Source: Halarsenatibacter sp964630835
GTDB lineage: Bacteria; Bacillota; Halanaerobiia; Halanaerobiales; Halarsenatibacteraceae
Direction of reading: 5' to 3'
Assembly (NCBI GenBank): GCA_964630835.1
Contig: CAZVZM010000098.1
Location: forward strand, 1-5,908
Length of the DNA: 5,908 bases
Shown: piece after piece, positions 1 through 5,908 of the stretch
Layout of the letters: every line of letters starts with the position of its first letter
Numbering within the stretch: position 1 is the stretch's first letter
The notes under the pieces: model-generated
Told to the model about the DNA's origin: nothing
Databases searched by the model: none
What the model saw: the letters and a program-made list of their open reading frames with translations, nothing else
Position numbers and translations under genes: made by a program

Positions 1-734
1 GCTCCTGTTTCCAGCTTAAGATTTTCGCGTGCCAGGTTCAACATCTCCTCTGCTTCTTTAAAATCCTCTCGAGCTTCCTCCGCCTCAAGTTTTACCTCCT
101 GAAGGTCGGTTTCCGTAGCTTCTTCAGCTTCCACAAGGGCTCTTTTTTCTTCAATCTGTTCCTCCCTCACTTCTGCGGCCATCTCCGCCAGCTTAACACC
201 TAATTGAGCCTGGCGAAAGTCATAATAAGCCTCCGTAACTGCTGTTATTAGCTCCTGTTCCGCTCTGGTAAGCTCAAGGCGGGAGTCATCAATGTCGAGA
301 GCAAGAGCTTCCCTCTGATAGGCAGTTTCCGGATCATCCCAGAGATTGCGGCTTATTGCCGCACTCAATGTGGCTGAGGCAAAAGTATCATCTACATCCT
401 CTTCGGTTAAGTCGTAAAAGGTTTTAACAACTTCAGGCGTCTCCTGAAGATCCAGATCTCCCATCGCATCTCCCCGCCAGTCAAGACCGCTTTCAAGCTG
501 ATCACGCCGGGATAGAGCTGCTTCTTTTTCGTAAAATAACTCCTGATACCCAAAACTTTTTTCCAGAGCGGTATCAATAAGCTCCTGCAGGTATTCTTCC
601 TCCATATCGATTTCATCTGCAGCGGCAAAGCCACTAAACGCGGTTATTATCAGGATAAAAGCGACTCCCAAAGCGGCCGCAGCAGCAAAACTGAAAATTC
701 TCCTGTTATAAGTTTCAAATGATTTAGGTTTCAT
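1..734 (-). CDS. TolC-type outer-membrane efflux channel, N-terminal part (cut by window edge)
   Basis: This gene should encode the outer-membrane channel of the efflux complex. The reading frame opens at the ATG at 732-734 and stays open for 244 codons to the window edge, so the C-terminal part is missing. Residues 1-39 look like a signal peptide: Lys2, Lys4, Arg11 and Arg12, then a hydrophobic Ala-rich core (13-36) and an Ala-Ala-Ala cleavage site before Asp40-Glu41. Residues 45-80 resemble the first TolC helix. Residues 118-145 (TLSAAISRNLWDDPETAYQR) fit the first barrel strands, where family members usually read 'lslplwdgg'. Residues 147-243 form a long Ala/Glu/Leu-rich helix containing the typical AYYDFRQAQ stretch (169-177). 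The start overlaps the pump gene by 11 bp and has a Shine-Dalgarno sequence inside that gene. Family assignment is firm. The substrate is unknown, and whether the gene is intact beyond position 1 cannot be seen. Confidence 0.88.
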   Translation of the reverse strand, partial: MKPKSFETYNRRIFSFAAAAALGVAFILIITAFSGFAAADEIDMEEEYLQELIDTALEKSFGYQELFYEKEAALSRRDQLESGLDWRGDAMGDLDLQETPEVVKTFYDLTEEDVDDTFASATLSAAISRNLWDDPETAYQREALALDIDDSRLELTRAEQELITAVTEAYYDFRQAQLGVKLAEMAAEVREEQIEEKRALVEAEEATETDLQEVKLEAEEAREDFKEAEEMLNLARENLKLETG

Positions 735-3700
735 CTGGCTGAGTCTCCTTTCCAGACATCATCTGTTTTAGCTTATCAGAAAGGTCGTCAAAAAGAGTAT
801 AGAGAGTGGGCATGACAACCAGTGTGGACATTGTGGAGATCAGCAGCCCGCCTATTACTGCGGTTGCTATTGGAGCCTGAACTTCCGCTCCTTCACCGAT
901 ACCCAGCGAGAGTGGAAACATGGCCAGCACTGTGGTGAGAGTGGTCATGAGGATTGGCCTCAACCTTATCTGACAGGCCCGGGAGATGGCATCTTCCCGC
1001 TGTCCTCCTTCGGCAATCTGGCGGTTAATATAGTCCAGGAGCACTATGGCATTATTAACCACAATACCAACCATCATTATTACACCGATATAGGAGGCGA
1101 CATTCAGGCTGCGCCCTGTGAGAAGAAGCCCAAATACGACCCCCACCAGGCCAAAGGGAACACTCAGTATCACAACCAGCGGCTGCCATAATGACTCGAA
1201 CTGTCCTGCCAGCAGCATAAATACTATCACTATAGCTAAAAGCAGGGCAAAGAAGAGATCATCGAAGGCATCTCGCATCCATTCTGTCTCGCTGCCAAAT
1301 TCATAAACTACACCAGCGGGAAGGCCGTAATCATCCAGCAATTCCTCAATCTCATCCACAGCCCCTCCCAGGTCGATATCCACGTGATCGGAATAAATGC
1401 TCACCGCTTCAGTCTGATCAATACGGGTAAGCTCAACGGGGCTGAGTCCGTAAGTTAAATCAGCCACCTGATCCAGCGGCATTATCTGACCCTGAGCATT
1501 GGCCAGGGGCATGCTTTCTATGGTGGCAATATCTTCTCTCACTCCCCCGCCATAGCGAAGGCGCACATCTATCTGCTGGTCGTCAGCATCCTCTCTCTCT
1601 TCCTCAAAACGTGTAACAACCTCCCCATCAATAGCTGCATTAACTCCCTCTGCAATCTCAGCTCCAGTCAGACCATAATTTCCGGCCTGGCGGCGATCCA
1701 CGTTGACCTGCAGCTCCGGCCTGGGCTCCTCAACACCCAGACTGACATCGGTGGTAAATTCCATTTCATCAATTCTGGCTGTCAGTTCTTCTCCGATCTC
1801 TTCCAGCTCATCTCTATCGGGACCGAGAAGATCAATAACTATCGGAGCACCTTCTTCGTCACCACCACCTGTAACCAGAGACAGGTTTGAAGCCTCCAGA
1901 TCTGCTTCTGGAACAAGGTCGGCCAGCTGGCGAACCTCTTCTACGATATCCATTGTGTTTTGATCCCTCTCACCCAGATCAACAAGCTCTACCGTCATGC
2001 GAGCGTCAGATGATACGCCTCCCACTCCTACCTCCGACTGAACATTTCTTATATCCGGCCACTGCCCTATTTCCTCTTCCAGGCGAGCTACCCTCTCTTC
2101 CGTATCTGCAAGAGTGGTGCCCGGCGGCATCTCCACCCTCACATCCACAAGACCCTCGTCCATCTCCGGGAGAAACTCCTGTCCCATCCAGCCGGCGACA
2201 GCCAGGGTAATAATAAATACGCCGAGAATAACTGCCACTGTAATTTTTCTCTTTTTCAGCAGCAGTTTAATCAGTTTATCATATTTTGTTTTTAACCTTT
2301 CCAGCAGGCGGTTAACCCTGCTCTCGCGCTGTTTTCTTCTCACTTTTTCGAGATCCATGCGGGCAAGGAGCCTCCGGGAGAGCATGGGTATAAGCGATAA
2401 AGCTACTATCAGGGATACAAGCAGTGAGAAGGCCACACTGAAGGATAAATCCTGGAAAATTTCGCCGGCTATACCTTCAATAAAAACGACCGGAAGAAAT
2501 ACTGCCATTGTTGTAAATGTGGAGGTCGCTATGGGGACACCAACCTCAACCGCCCCATCTATGGCTGCAGGCCGGATTTTTTTGCCACCCTCGCGCATGC
2601 GGAATATATTTTCTGTAACAACCACTGAATTATCGACCAGCATCCCGGTCCCCAGCGCCAGCCCCCCGAGAGTCAGCATATTGAGCTGCAGACCGGCCTG
2701 GAACAGCAGGAAAAAGGTGGCTATAATTGCTACCGGTATCGTCACAGCCACAATAACAGTGGTGGAAAAGCTGCTCAGGAATAAAAATAGTATTATTACG
2801 GCGAGAATAGCACCCACCACAGCATTGTTGACTACAGTCTGTATGGCCACCTCTATATATTCGGCCTGATCCTGGATGATAGTGAAATTTAGATCATAAT
2901 CCAGCTCATTCTGAAGCCTGTAAAGCTGATCATGCACTGCCTCTGCTGTCTCTACGGTATTGGCATCAGCCTCCTGGTTTATGGTGAGACCCAGACTTTC
3001 CTCACCATTGAGACGCACGATGGTATCCTGATCGGTCAATCCATAATAAATATCAGCCACATCCTGGAGGTAATAGAGTCCTCCGCCCCCGGGAACCGGG
3101 ACATCACCTATTTCTTCTAAGCTCTGAAAGCTGCCCAGAGTGCGAACGAGATATTCTTCGTCCCCTCCGAGAGTAACATCGCCTCCGGGAAGATCCAGAT
3201 TGGAGGCATAAATGGACTCCATAACATCGAAAACTGCTATATTGTGTCGGCGCAGACGATCCGGCATCATTTCAACCTGTATTTCTCTCTCCTGTCCGCC
3301 GAGGATGTTCACCTCGGCAACTCCAGTCTGTCTCTCCAGAGAGGGAATTACATCATCATCGAGAACCTGCCTAACCTCGTGCATTTCGCCCTCGCCGCTG
3401 ACTCCGAATTCCAGAACTGGCATTTCAGTGGGATCATACTGCAGGGCAAAGGGGTCTTCTGCATCATCCGGGAGTATATCCCGGACAAGATCTATCTGCT
3501 CTCTTACATCCTGGATAGCAAAATCCAGATCGGTCCCCCACTCAAATTCCATTATAATTTGGGCTTCTTCATCCTGAGAGATGGCTGTGATTGAGGAAAC
3601 ATTTGTAACAGCCTGAAGGGATTCCTCCAGCGGCTGCACCACCAGATCCTCAACCTCGGATGGTCCTGCCCCGGGAAATTCCGCAATAACAACTATAACG

Positions 3701-3828
3701 GGCAGATCCATGTCGGGCATGAGCTCAAGCGGCAGCTGGGTAAGTCCAAAGCTTCCCATTAAAACCATAAGCAGGATCACCATTGTCACTGCAACCGGCC
3801 TGTCAACAGCTATTTTGGGAATATTCAC
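724..3828 (-). CDS. RND efflux pump, HAE-1-like inner-membrane permease
   Basis: This is the energy-coupled pump of the complex: an inner-membrane transporter of 1034 residues, close to the usual ~1040. The layout is classical: TM1 (about 11-30), a periplasmic porter and docking half (31-332), TM2-TM6 (about 333-482), a basic cytoplasmic linker (485-528), TM7 (about 530-548), a second periplasmic half (550-855), and TM8-TM12 (about 856-1010). Family marks include PGAGPSEVEDLV (52-63), FEWGTDLDFA (95-104), and RLRPILMTT (955-963), where Arg955 and Thr962 match AcrB Arg971 and Thr978. TM4 reads GMLVDN with Asp399 and Asn400. TM10 reads GIVVNNAIVLLDY with Asn925 where AcrB has Lys940. The start is a GTG (3826-3828) overlapping the adaptor stop as GTGA, with GAGGTG 8 bases upstream. 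TM4 lacks the CusA-type 'VDAAIVMIEN' motif, so a multidrug-type pump is more likely than a metal pump. The substrate is not determinable. Confidence 0.95.
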   Translation of the reverse strand: MNIPKIAVDRPVAVTMVILLMVLMGSFGLTQLPLELMPDMDLPVIVVIAEFPGAGPSEVEDLVVQPLEESLQAVTNVSSITAISQDEEAQIIMEFEWGTDLDFAIQDVREQIDLVRDILPDDAEDPFALQYDPTEMPVLEFGVSGEGEMHEVRQVLDDDVIPSLERQTGVAEVNILGGQEREIQVEMMPDRLRRHNIAVFDVMESIYASNLDLPGGDVTLGGDEEYLVRTLGSFQSLEEIGDVPVPGGGGLYYLQDVADIYYGLTDQDTIVRLNGEESLGLTINQEADANTVETAEAVHDQLYRLQNELDYDLNFTIIQDQAEYIEVAIQTVVNNAVVGAILAVIILFLFLSSFSTTVIVAVTIPVAIIATFFLLFQAGLQLNMLTLGGLALGTGMLVDNSVVVTENIFRMREGGKKIRPAAIDGAVEVGVPIATSTFTTMAVFLPVVFIEGIAGEIFQDLSFSVAFSLLVSLIVALSLIPMLSRRLLARMDLEKVRRKQRESRVNRLLERLKTKYDKLIKLLLKKRKITVAVILGVFIITLAVAGWMGQEFLPEMDEGLVDVRVEMPPGTTLADTEERVARLEEEIGQWPDIRNVQSEVGVGGVSSDARMTVELVDLGERDQNTMDIVEEVRQLADLVPEADLEASNLSLVTGGGDEEGAPIVIDLLGPDRDELEEIGEELTARIDEMEFTTDVSLGVEEPRPELQVNVDRRQAGNYGLTGAEIAEGVNAAIDGEVVTRFEEEREDADDQQIDVRLRYGGGVREDIATIESMPLANAQGQIMPLDQVADLTYGLSPVELTRIDQTEAVSIYSDHVDIDLGGAVDEIEELLDDYGLPAGVVYEFGSETEWMRDAFDDLFFALLLAIVIVFMLLAGQFESLWQPLVVILSVPFGLVGVVFGLLLTGRSLNVASYIGVIMMVGIVVNNAIVLLDYINRQIAEGGQREDAISRACQIRLRPILMTTLTTVLAMFPLSLGIGEGAEVQAPIATAVIGGLLISTMSTLVVMPTLYTLFDDLSDKLKQMMSGKETQPDET
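744..753 (-). promoter_or_regulatory. Ribosome binding site of the TolC-type gene, inside the pump gene
   Basis: On the minus strand the sequence reads GGAAAGGAGA, with AGGAG about 10 bases before the ATG at 734. It lies in the last codons of the RND gene (Gly-Lys-Glu-Thr). It supports the ATG at 734 as the start and fits translational coupling to the pump. Confidence 0.65.
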
Positions 3829-5135
3829 CAGCTGACCACCTCGACATACTCCGCCTCATAACCATCATAATATTCATCTTCAATAGTCTCTGTCAGAAGG
3901 TCTCCCCGACTAATATTTCCGGTAATGATATAGCTGTCCTCTTTTTCCTCGTGGATGGAAACATCACTGCGGCGCAGCATCTGATCTTCCAGGTGATATA
4001 TGTGAGGATCCTCGTCAGTTTTTACAGCAGAGGCTGGCACCTCAACGCCGGGTTCATCTTCACCAATCTGTATTCTTGCCTCTCCGTATTCTCCCGCTTT
4101 TATTGCATGTCCAGGATTGTCAAAGGCAATTTTAAATTCAAACTGACCGCTGTCCTCATCGGCGGCGGGATAAACTTTTTCAACGTATCCTGTATAGGAC
4201 TCATCGGGTTGAGAGTCAAAGGTTAATTCAGCTCTTTGCCCCGTGCTGATGTCAGCAAATCTGCGAGCGGATGACTCCACGACAAAATGAAGCCTGTCAA
4301 TATCCATTATTACAGCCACAGTGGTATCCTCTCCAATCATCATACCTTCCTCTATCGGCACCATTCCAACTGTTCCAGAAACAGGAGCAGTTACATTGAG
4401 ATCTTCCTGGCTTAAGCGGGCCTGCTCCAGTTCGTATTCTGCTTCAGCTATGGCAGATCGAGCCATCTCTATCTCTTCCGGCCTGGCACCCTCCCGGGCC
4501 ATATTGAGATCCTGCTCGGCCGCCTGATATTGAGCTCTTGCCTCGATGTAAGCACCCTCTGCTTCATCCAGTTCATTTCTGGGTATAACATCATTTTTAT
4601 ACAGATATTCTGCCCTTTCATAGGCATCCTCAGCCAGCTTCAGGCTTTCGCTGGCTGCCTCGTATTGAGCTTTAGCCTGCTGCAGTTCTTCCTCGCGGGC
4701 TCCTGTTTGTGCCATTTCCATTTCAAGCCTGGCCTGATTTAAGGCCTCCTCGCCGGCTTTTAAGCCCAGATCTAGGGCCTCAGCCTCCAGGCGAGCCAAA
4801 AGTTCTCCTGCCTGGACTTCCTGCCCCACGTTAGCTCTTATCTCTTGAACATCTCCACCTACACCGGGTATGACCTTGGTGGTTGAAATGGGCTCGGTAA
4901 ATCCATCAAAAACTTTCTCTTCAGCTGCTCCGCTCTCTCGCGCCTGCACTACTTCCACAGCCTCCGGTTCATTGTTTTCGGACTCACTGTATTCGGAAAA
5001 TCCTTCTGTATCCTCTTCGGGAGCAGGTTGAACAATGTCAGCCTGATAAAATATAAGTGTCAGAGCGAAAAGCATCACAAGCAAAAATATAATTTTATTT
5101 TTATAATTTCCATTCCGAAATATTTTTATGAGCAT
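3825..5135 (-). CDS. Periplasmic adaptor (membrane-fusion protein, HlyD/AcrA family)
   Basis: This adaptor should bridge the RND pump and the TolC-type channel. Counting 436 residues from the ATG at 5135, residues 15-30 form an N-terminal hydrophobic anchor or signal with no lipobox Cys. Residues 37-76 are an acidic linker (13 Asp/Glu of 40). The first lipoyl half-motif is at about 84-118 (GGDVQEIRANVGQEVQAGEL). A long Ala/Glu-rich coiled-coil hairpin follows (about 121-242), with related Gly-Ala-Arg-x-Glu-Glu motifs on the two arms (from 145 and 216). The second lipoyl half starts at TAPVSGTV (249-256). The beta-barrel covers about 281-361 (IKAGEYGEARI, 345-355), and a membrane-proximal domain ends the protein. 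At the hairpin tip, Arg174 and Leu178 match the AcrA Arg/Leu/Ser docking motif, but the Ser is Pro185. In-frame GTGs at 5147 and 5144 could add 3-4 residues. I prefer the ATG because GGTGA lies 5 bases before it. The stop overlaps the pump start by 4 bp. Confidence 0.93.
   Translation of the reverse strand: MLIKIFRNGNYKNKIIFLLVMLFALTLIFYQADIVQPAPEEDTEGFSEYSESENNEPEAVEVVQARESGAAEEKVFDGFTEPISTTKVIPGVGGDVQEIRANVGQEVQAGELLARLEAEALDLGLKAGEEALNQARLEMEMAQTGAREEELQQAKAQYEAASESLKLAEDAYERAEYLYKNDVIPRNELDEAEGAYIEARAQYQAAEQDLNMAREGARPEEIEMARSAIAEAEYELEQARLSQEDLNVTAPVSGTVGMVPIEEGMMIGEDTTVAVIMDIDRLHFVVESSARRFADISTGQRAELTFDSQPDESYTGYVEKVYPAADEDSGQFEFKIAFDNPGHAIKAGEYGEARIQIGEDEPGVEVPASAVKTDEDPHIYHLEDQMLRRSDVSIHEEKEDSYIITGNISRGDLLTETIEDEYYDGYEAEYVEVVSW
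3837..3842 (-). promoter_or_regulatory. Ribosome binding site supporting a GTG start of the pump
   Basis: GAGGTG on the minus strand ends 8 bases before the GTG at 3828 and matches the 3' part of a full AAGGAGGTG Shine-Dalgarno. It lies in the last codons of the adaptor gene and decides the otherwise weak GTG start. Confidence 0.6.
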
Positions 5136-5140
5136 GATAA

Positions 5141-5145
5141 TCACC
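5141..5145 (-). promoter_or_regulatory. Probable ribosome binding site of the adaptor gene
   Basis: GGTGA on the minus strand, 5 bases before the ATG at 5135, can pair with the UCACC part of the 16S rRNA 3' end. The alternative GTG starts at 5147 and 5144 have only an AGG too close to them. The match is modest, so the start stays somewhat uncertain. Confidence 0.4.
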
Positions 5146-5211
5146 ACACCTGCAGTTAAATTTTTCGGTCATAATCAGGGTAGATTTTCTGGGAGCTACA
5201 CAGAAGTTCTA

Positions 5212-5230
5212 ACGGCAGTCAGACTGCCAT
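5212..5230. promoter_or_regulatory. Near-perfect 19-bp palindrome, candidate TetR operator
   Basis: On the minus strand the core is GGCAGTC-T-GACTGCC, a perfect 7+1+7 inverted repeat (5214-5228). One further outer base pair (5212/5230) extends it to 19 bp, with a single mismatch at 5213/5229. It starts 2 bases past the tetR stop and lies 76 bases before the adaptor ATG. Size and symmetry suit a TetR dimer. A terminator is less likely because no T-run follows on the minus strand. I could not identify a convincing -35/-10 pair in the 76-base stretch after it, so binding and function are inferred from position and symmetry only. Confidence 0.5.
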
Positions 5231-5232
5231 AC

Positions 5233-5904
5233 TCATTTCACGTTAAAAAGGTTTATCAACATTTCAATCCATACCTGTTTTGCTTTTTCAGTAGAAAGTC
5301 CACATGAACCGCGCAGGTAATCCCAGCTTTCAGGAGATAACGAAGCCTCAAGAGCATATAAAAGATTTTTGCACTTTTTCTCGCCATCATTTTTACTTTT
5401 CAGATACTCCTCAAAATCACAATCCTCAAAAAATGGACGAAAAAAATTGGCCAGCCGTTCGCGCAATGTTTCGCTGATCATCCTGTTAACCCTGGTTCTA
5501 ATTTCCGGAGGAAGGCCTTTTTCCGACAAAACCTCGCGCATAGAGGCAGTGTATTCATAAATTGCGCTGAGATGGTCAATATATTCTTCAATTTTTTTTA
5601 CCTTACTATCCTGCGGCCCCATCCCATTCGGAGGAGGGAATTTTTCGCGCAGTTTATCGGTCTGAAAGTTATATGATTCCGCAATCAGTTGATCTAAGTC
5701 CTCAAAATAGCGAAATATTGATCTGCGAGAGACCCCGGCTCTTTCAGCAACGTCTTCTGTAGAGGGTAAACCCCTCTGCTCCTCTACAAGATCCAAAAAC
5801 GCATTGAGCACCTTCTTTTTGTTGCGTGTGCGGCGATCTTTTCTGCCATCCTTTTTAGCATCTGAGCCGGTCTTATCTGTTAAATCCTCTCTGGAATTAG
5901 CCAT
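5233..5904 (-). CDS. TetR-family transcriptional regulator, likely repressor of the efflux operon
   Basis: This is a 223-residue cytoplasmic DNA-binding protein of usual TetR length. A charged tail (1-30, rich in Lys, Arg and Asp) leads into the helix-turn-helix domain. Helix 1 is at about 28-43 (KKKVLNAFLDLVEEQ), and the helix-turn-helix is STEDVAERAGVSRRSIFRYF (48-67), with the family's 'G-V-S-x-x-S-x-F-R-Y-F' core. The remaining part (about 75-220) is helical and variable, as expected for the ligand-binding and dimer region, so the inducer cannot be named. The gene lies just upstream of the adaptor gene in the same direction, with 97 bases between its stop and the adaptor ATG, which fits local repression and possibly co-transcription. 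Only 4 bases lie upstream of the ATG in this window, so its ribosome site is not visible and an earlier start outside cannot be excluded. Unlike the exported proteins of the operon, it is not strongly acidic. Confidence 0.92.
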   Translation of the reverse strand: MANSREDLTDKTGSDAKKDGRKDRRTRNKKKVLNAFLDLVEEQRGLPSTEDVAERAGVSRRSIFRYFEDLDQLIAESYNFQTDKLREKFPPPNGMGPQDSKVKKIEEYIDHLSAIYEYTASMREVLSEKGLPPEIRTRVNRMISETLRERLANFFRPFFEDCDFEEYLKSKNDGEKKCKNLLYALEASLSPESWDYLRGSCGLSTEKAKQVWIEMLINLFNVK

Positions 5905-5908
5905 AAAA

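Noticed and set aside
407..634. Minus-strand 75-codon open frame
   Set aside because: It lies in a different frame inside the TolC-type gene, whose own frame shows a signal peptide and family features.
2114..2869. Long plus-strand open frame (251 codons) opposite the pump gene
   Set aside because: It is antisense to a clear RND coding region, has Ser/Thr/Arg-rich composition typical of a mirrored frame, and shows no recognisable domain. The other plus-strand frames opposite the adaptor, pump and tetR were rejected for the same reason.
5040..5135. Adaptor as a lipoprotein
   Set aside because: No Cys follows the hydrophobic N-terminal segment, so no lipobox is present.
5202..5210. Second small palindrome AGAA-C-TTCT next to the larger one
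   Set aside because: Four-base arms are expected often by chance, and its sequence is unrelated to the larger palindrome.
5136..5211. Sigma-70-type promoter for the adaptor gene
   Set aside because: Weak -10-like strings (GAAAAT, TATGAC) occur, but none has a credible -35 at 16-18 bases. A promoter may still be present but cannot be supported.
5212..5230. Palindrome read as a rho-independent terminator for tetR
   Set aside because: The possible stem (GGCAG/CTGCC) is short and is followed on the minus strand by GTTAGAACTTCT, with no T-run.

Overview
The window holds one co-directional cluster, all on the minus strand. Read in the direction of transcription it runs: a TetR-type regulator (5233-5904), a short intergenic leader with a near-perfect palindrome (5136-5232), a periplasmic adaptor of the HlyD/AcrA membrane-fusion family (3825-5135), an RND-superfamily inner-membrane pump (724-3828), and the 5' part of a TolC-type outer-membrane channel (1-734) that continues past the left edge. 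This is a complete tripartite RND efflux operon with a likely local repressor. The substrate cannot be read from the sequence.

The adaptor, pump and channel genes overlap (4 bp and 11 bp), so their translation is probably coupled and their amounts linked. The pump would take substrate from the inner membrane or periplasm, the adaptor would seal pump to channel, and the channel would carry it across the outer membrane. The TetR protein would sense an inducer and release the operon. The palindrome just after the tetR stop is the best operator candidate.

A TolC-type channel implies an outer membrane. The exported domains are very rich in Asp/Glu, while the cytoplasmic loop of the pump is strongly basic and the regulator is not notably acidic. 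Together with a mid GC content by eye, this suggests a salt-adapted diderm, and a halophilic diderm Firmicute such as Halanaerobiales is my guess. That is an inference from composition only.

The system type is not new. Points worth a second look are the non-AcrB proton-relay residues in the pump (TM4 Asp-Asn, TM10 Asn-Asn), a Ser-to-Pro change at the channel-docking tip of the adaptor, and the palindrome. I found no RNA genes, mobile elements, CRISPR arrays or terminators. No stretch over 300 bases is free of genes.
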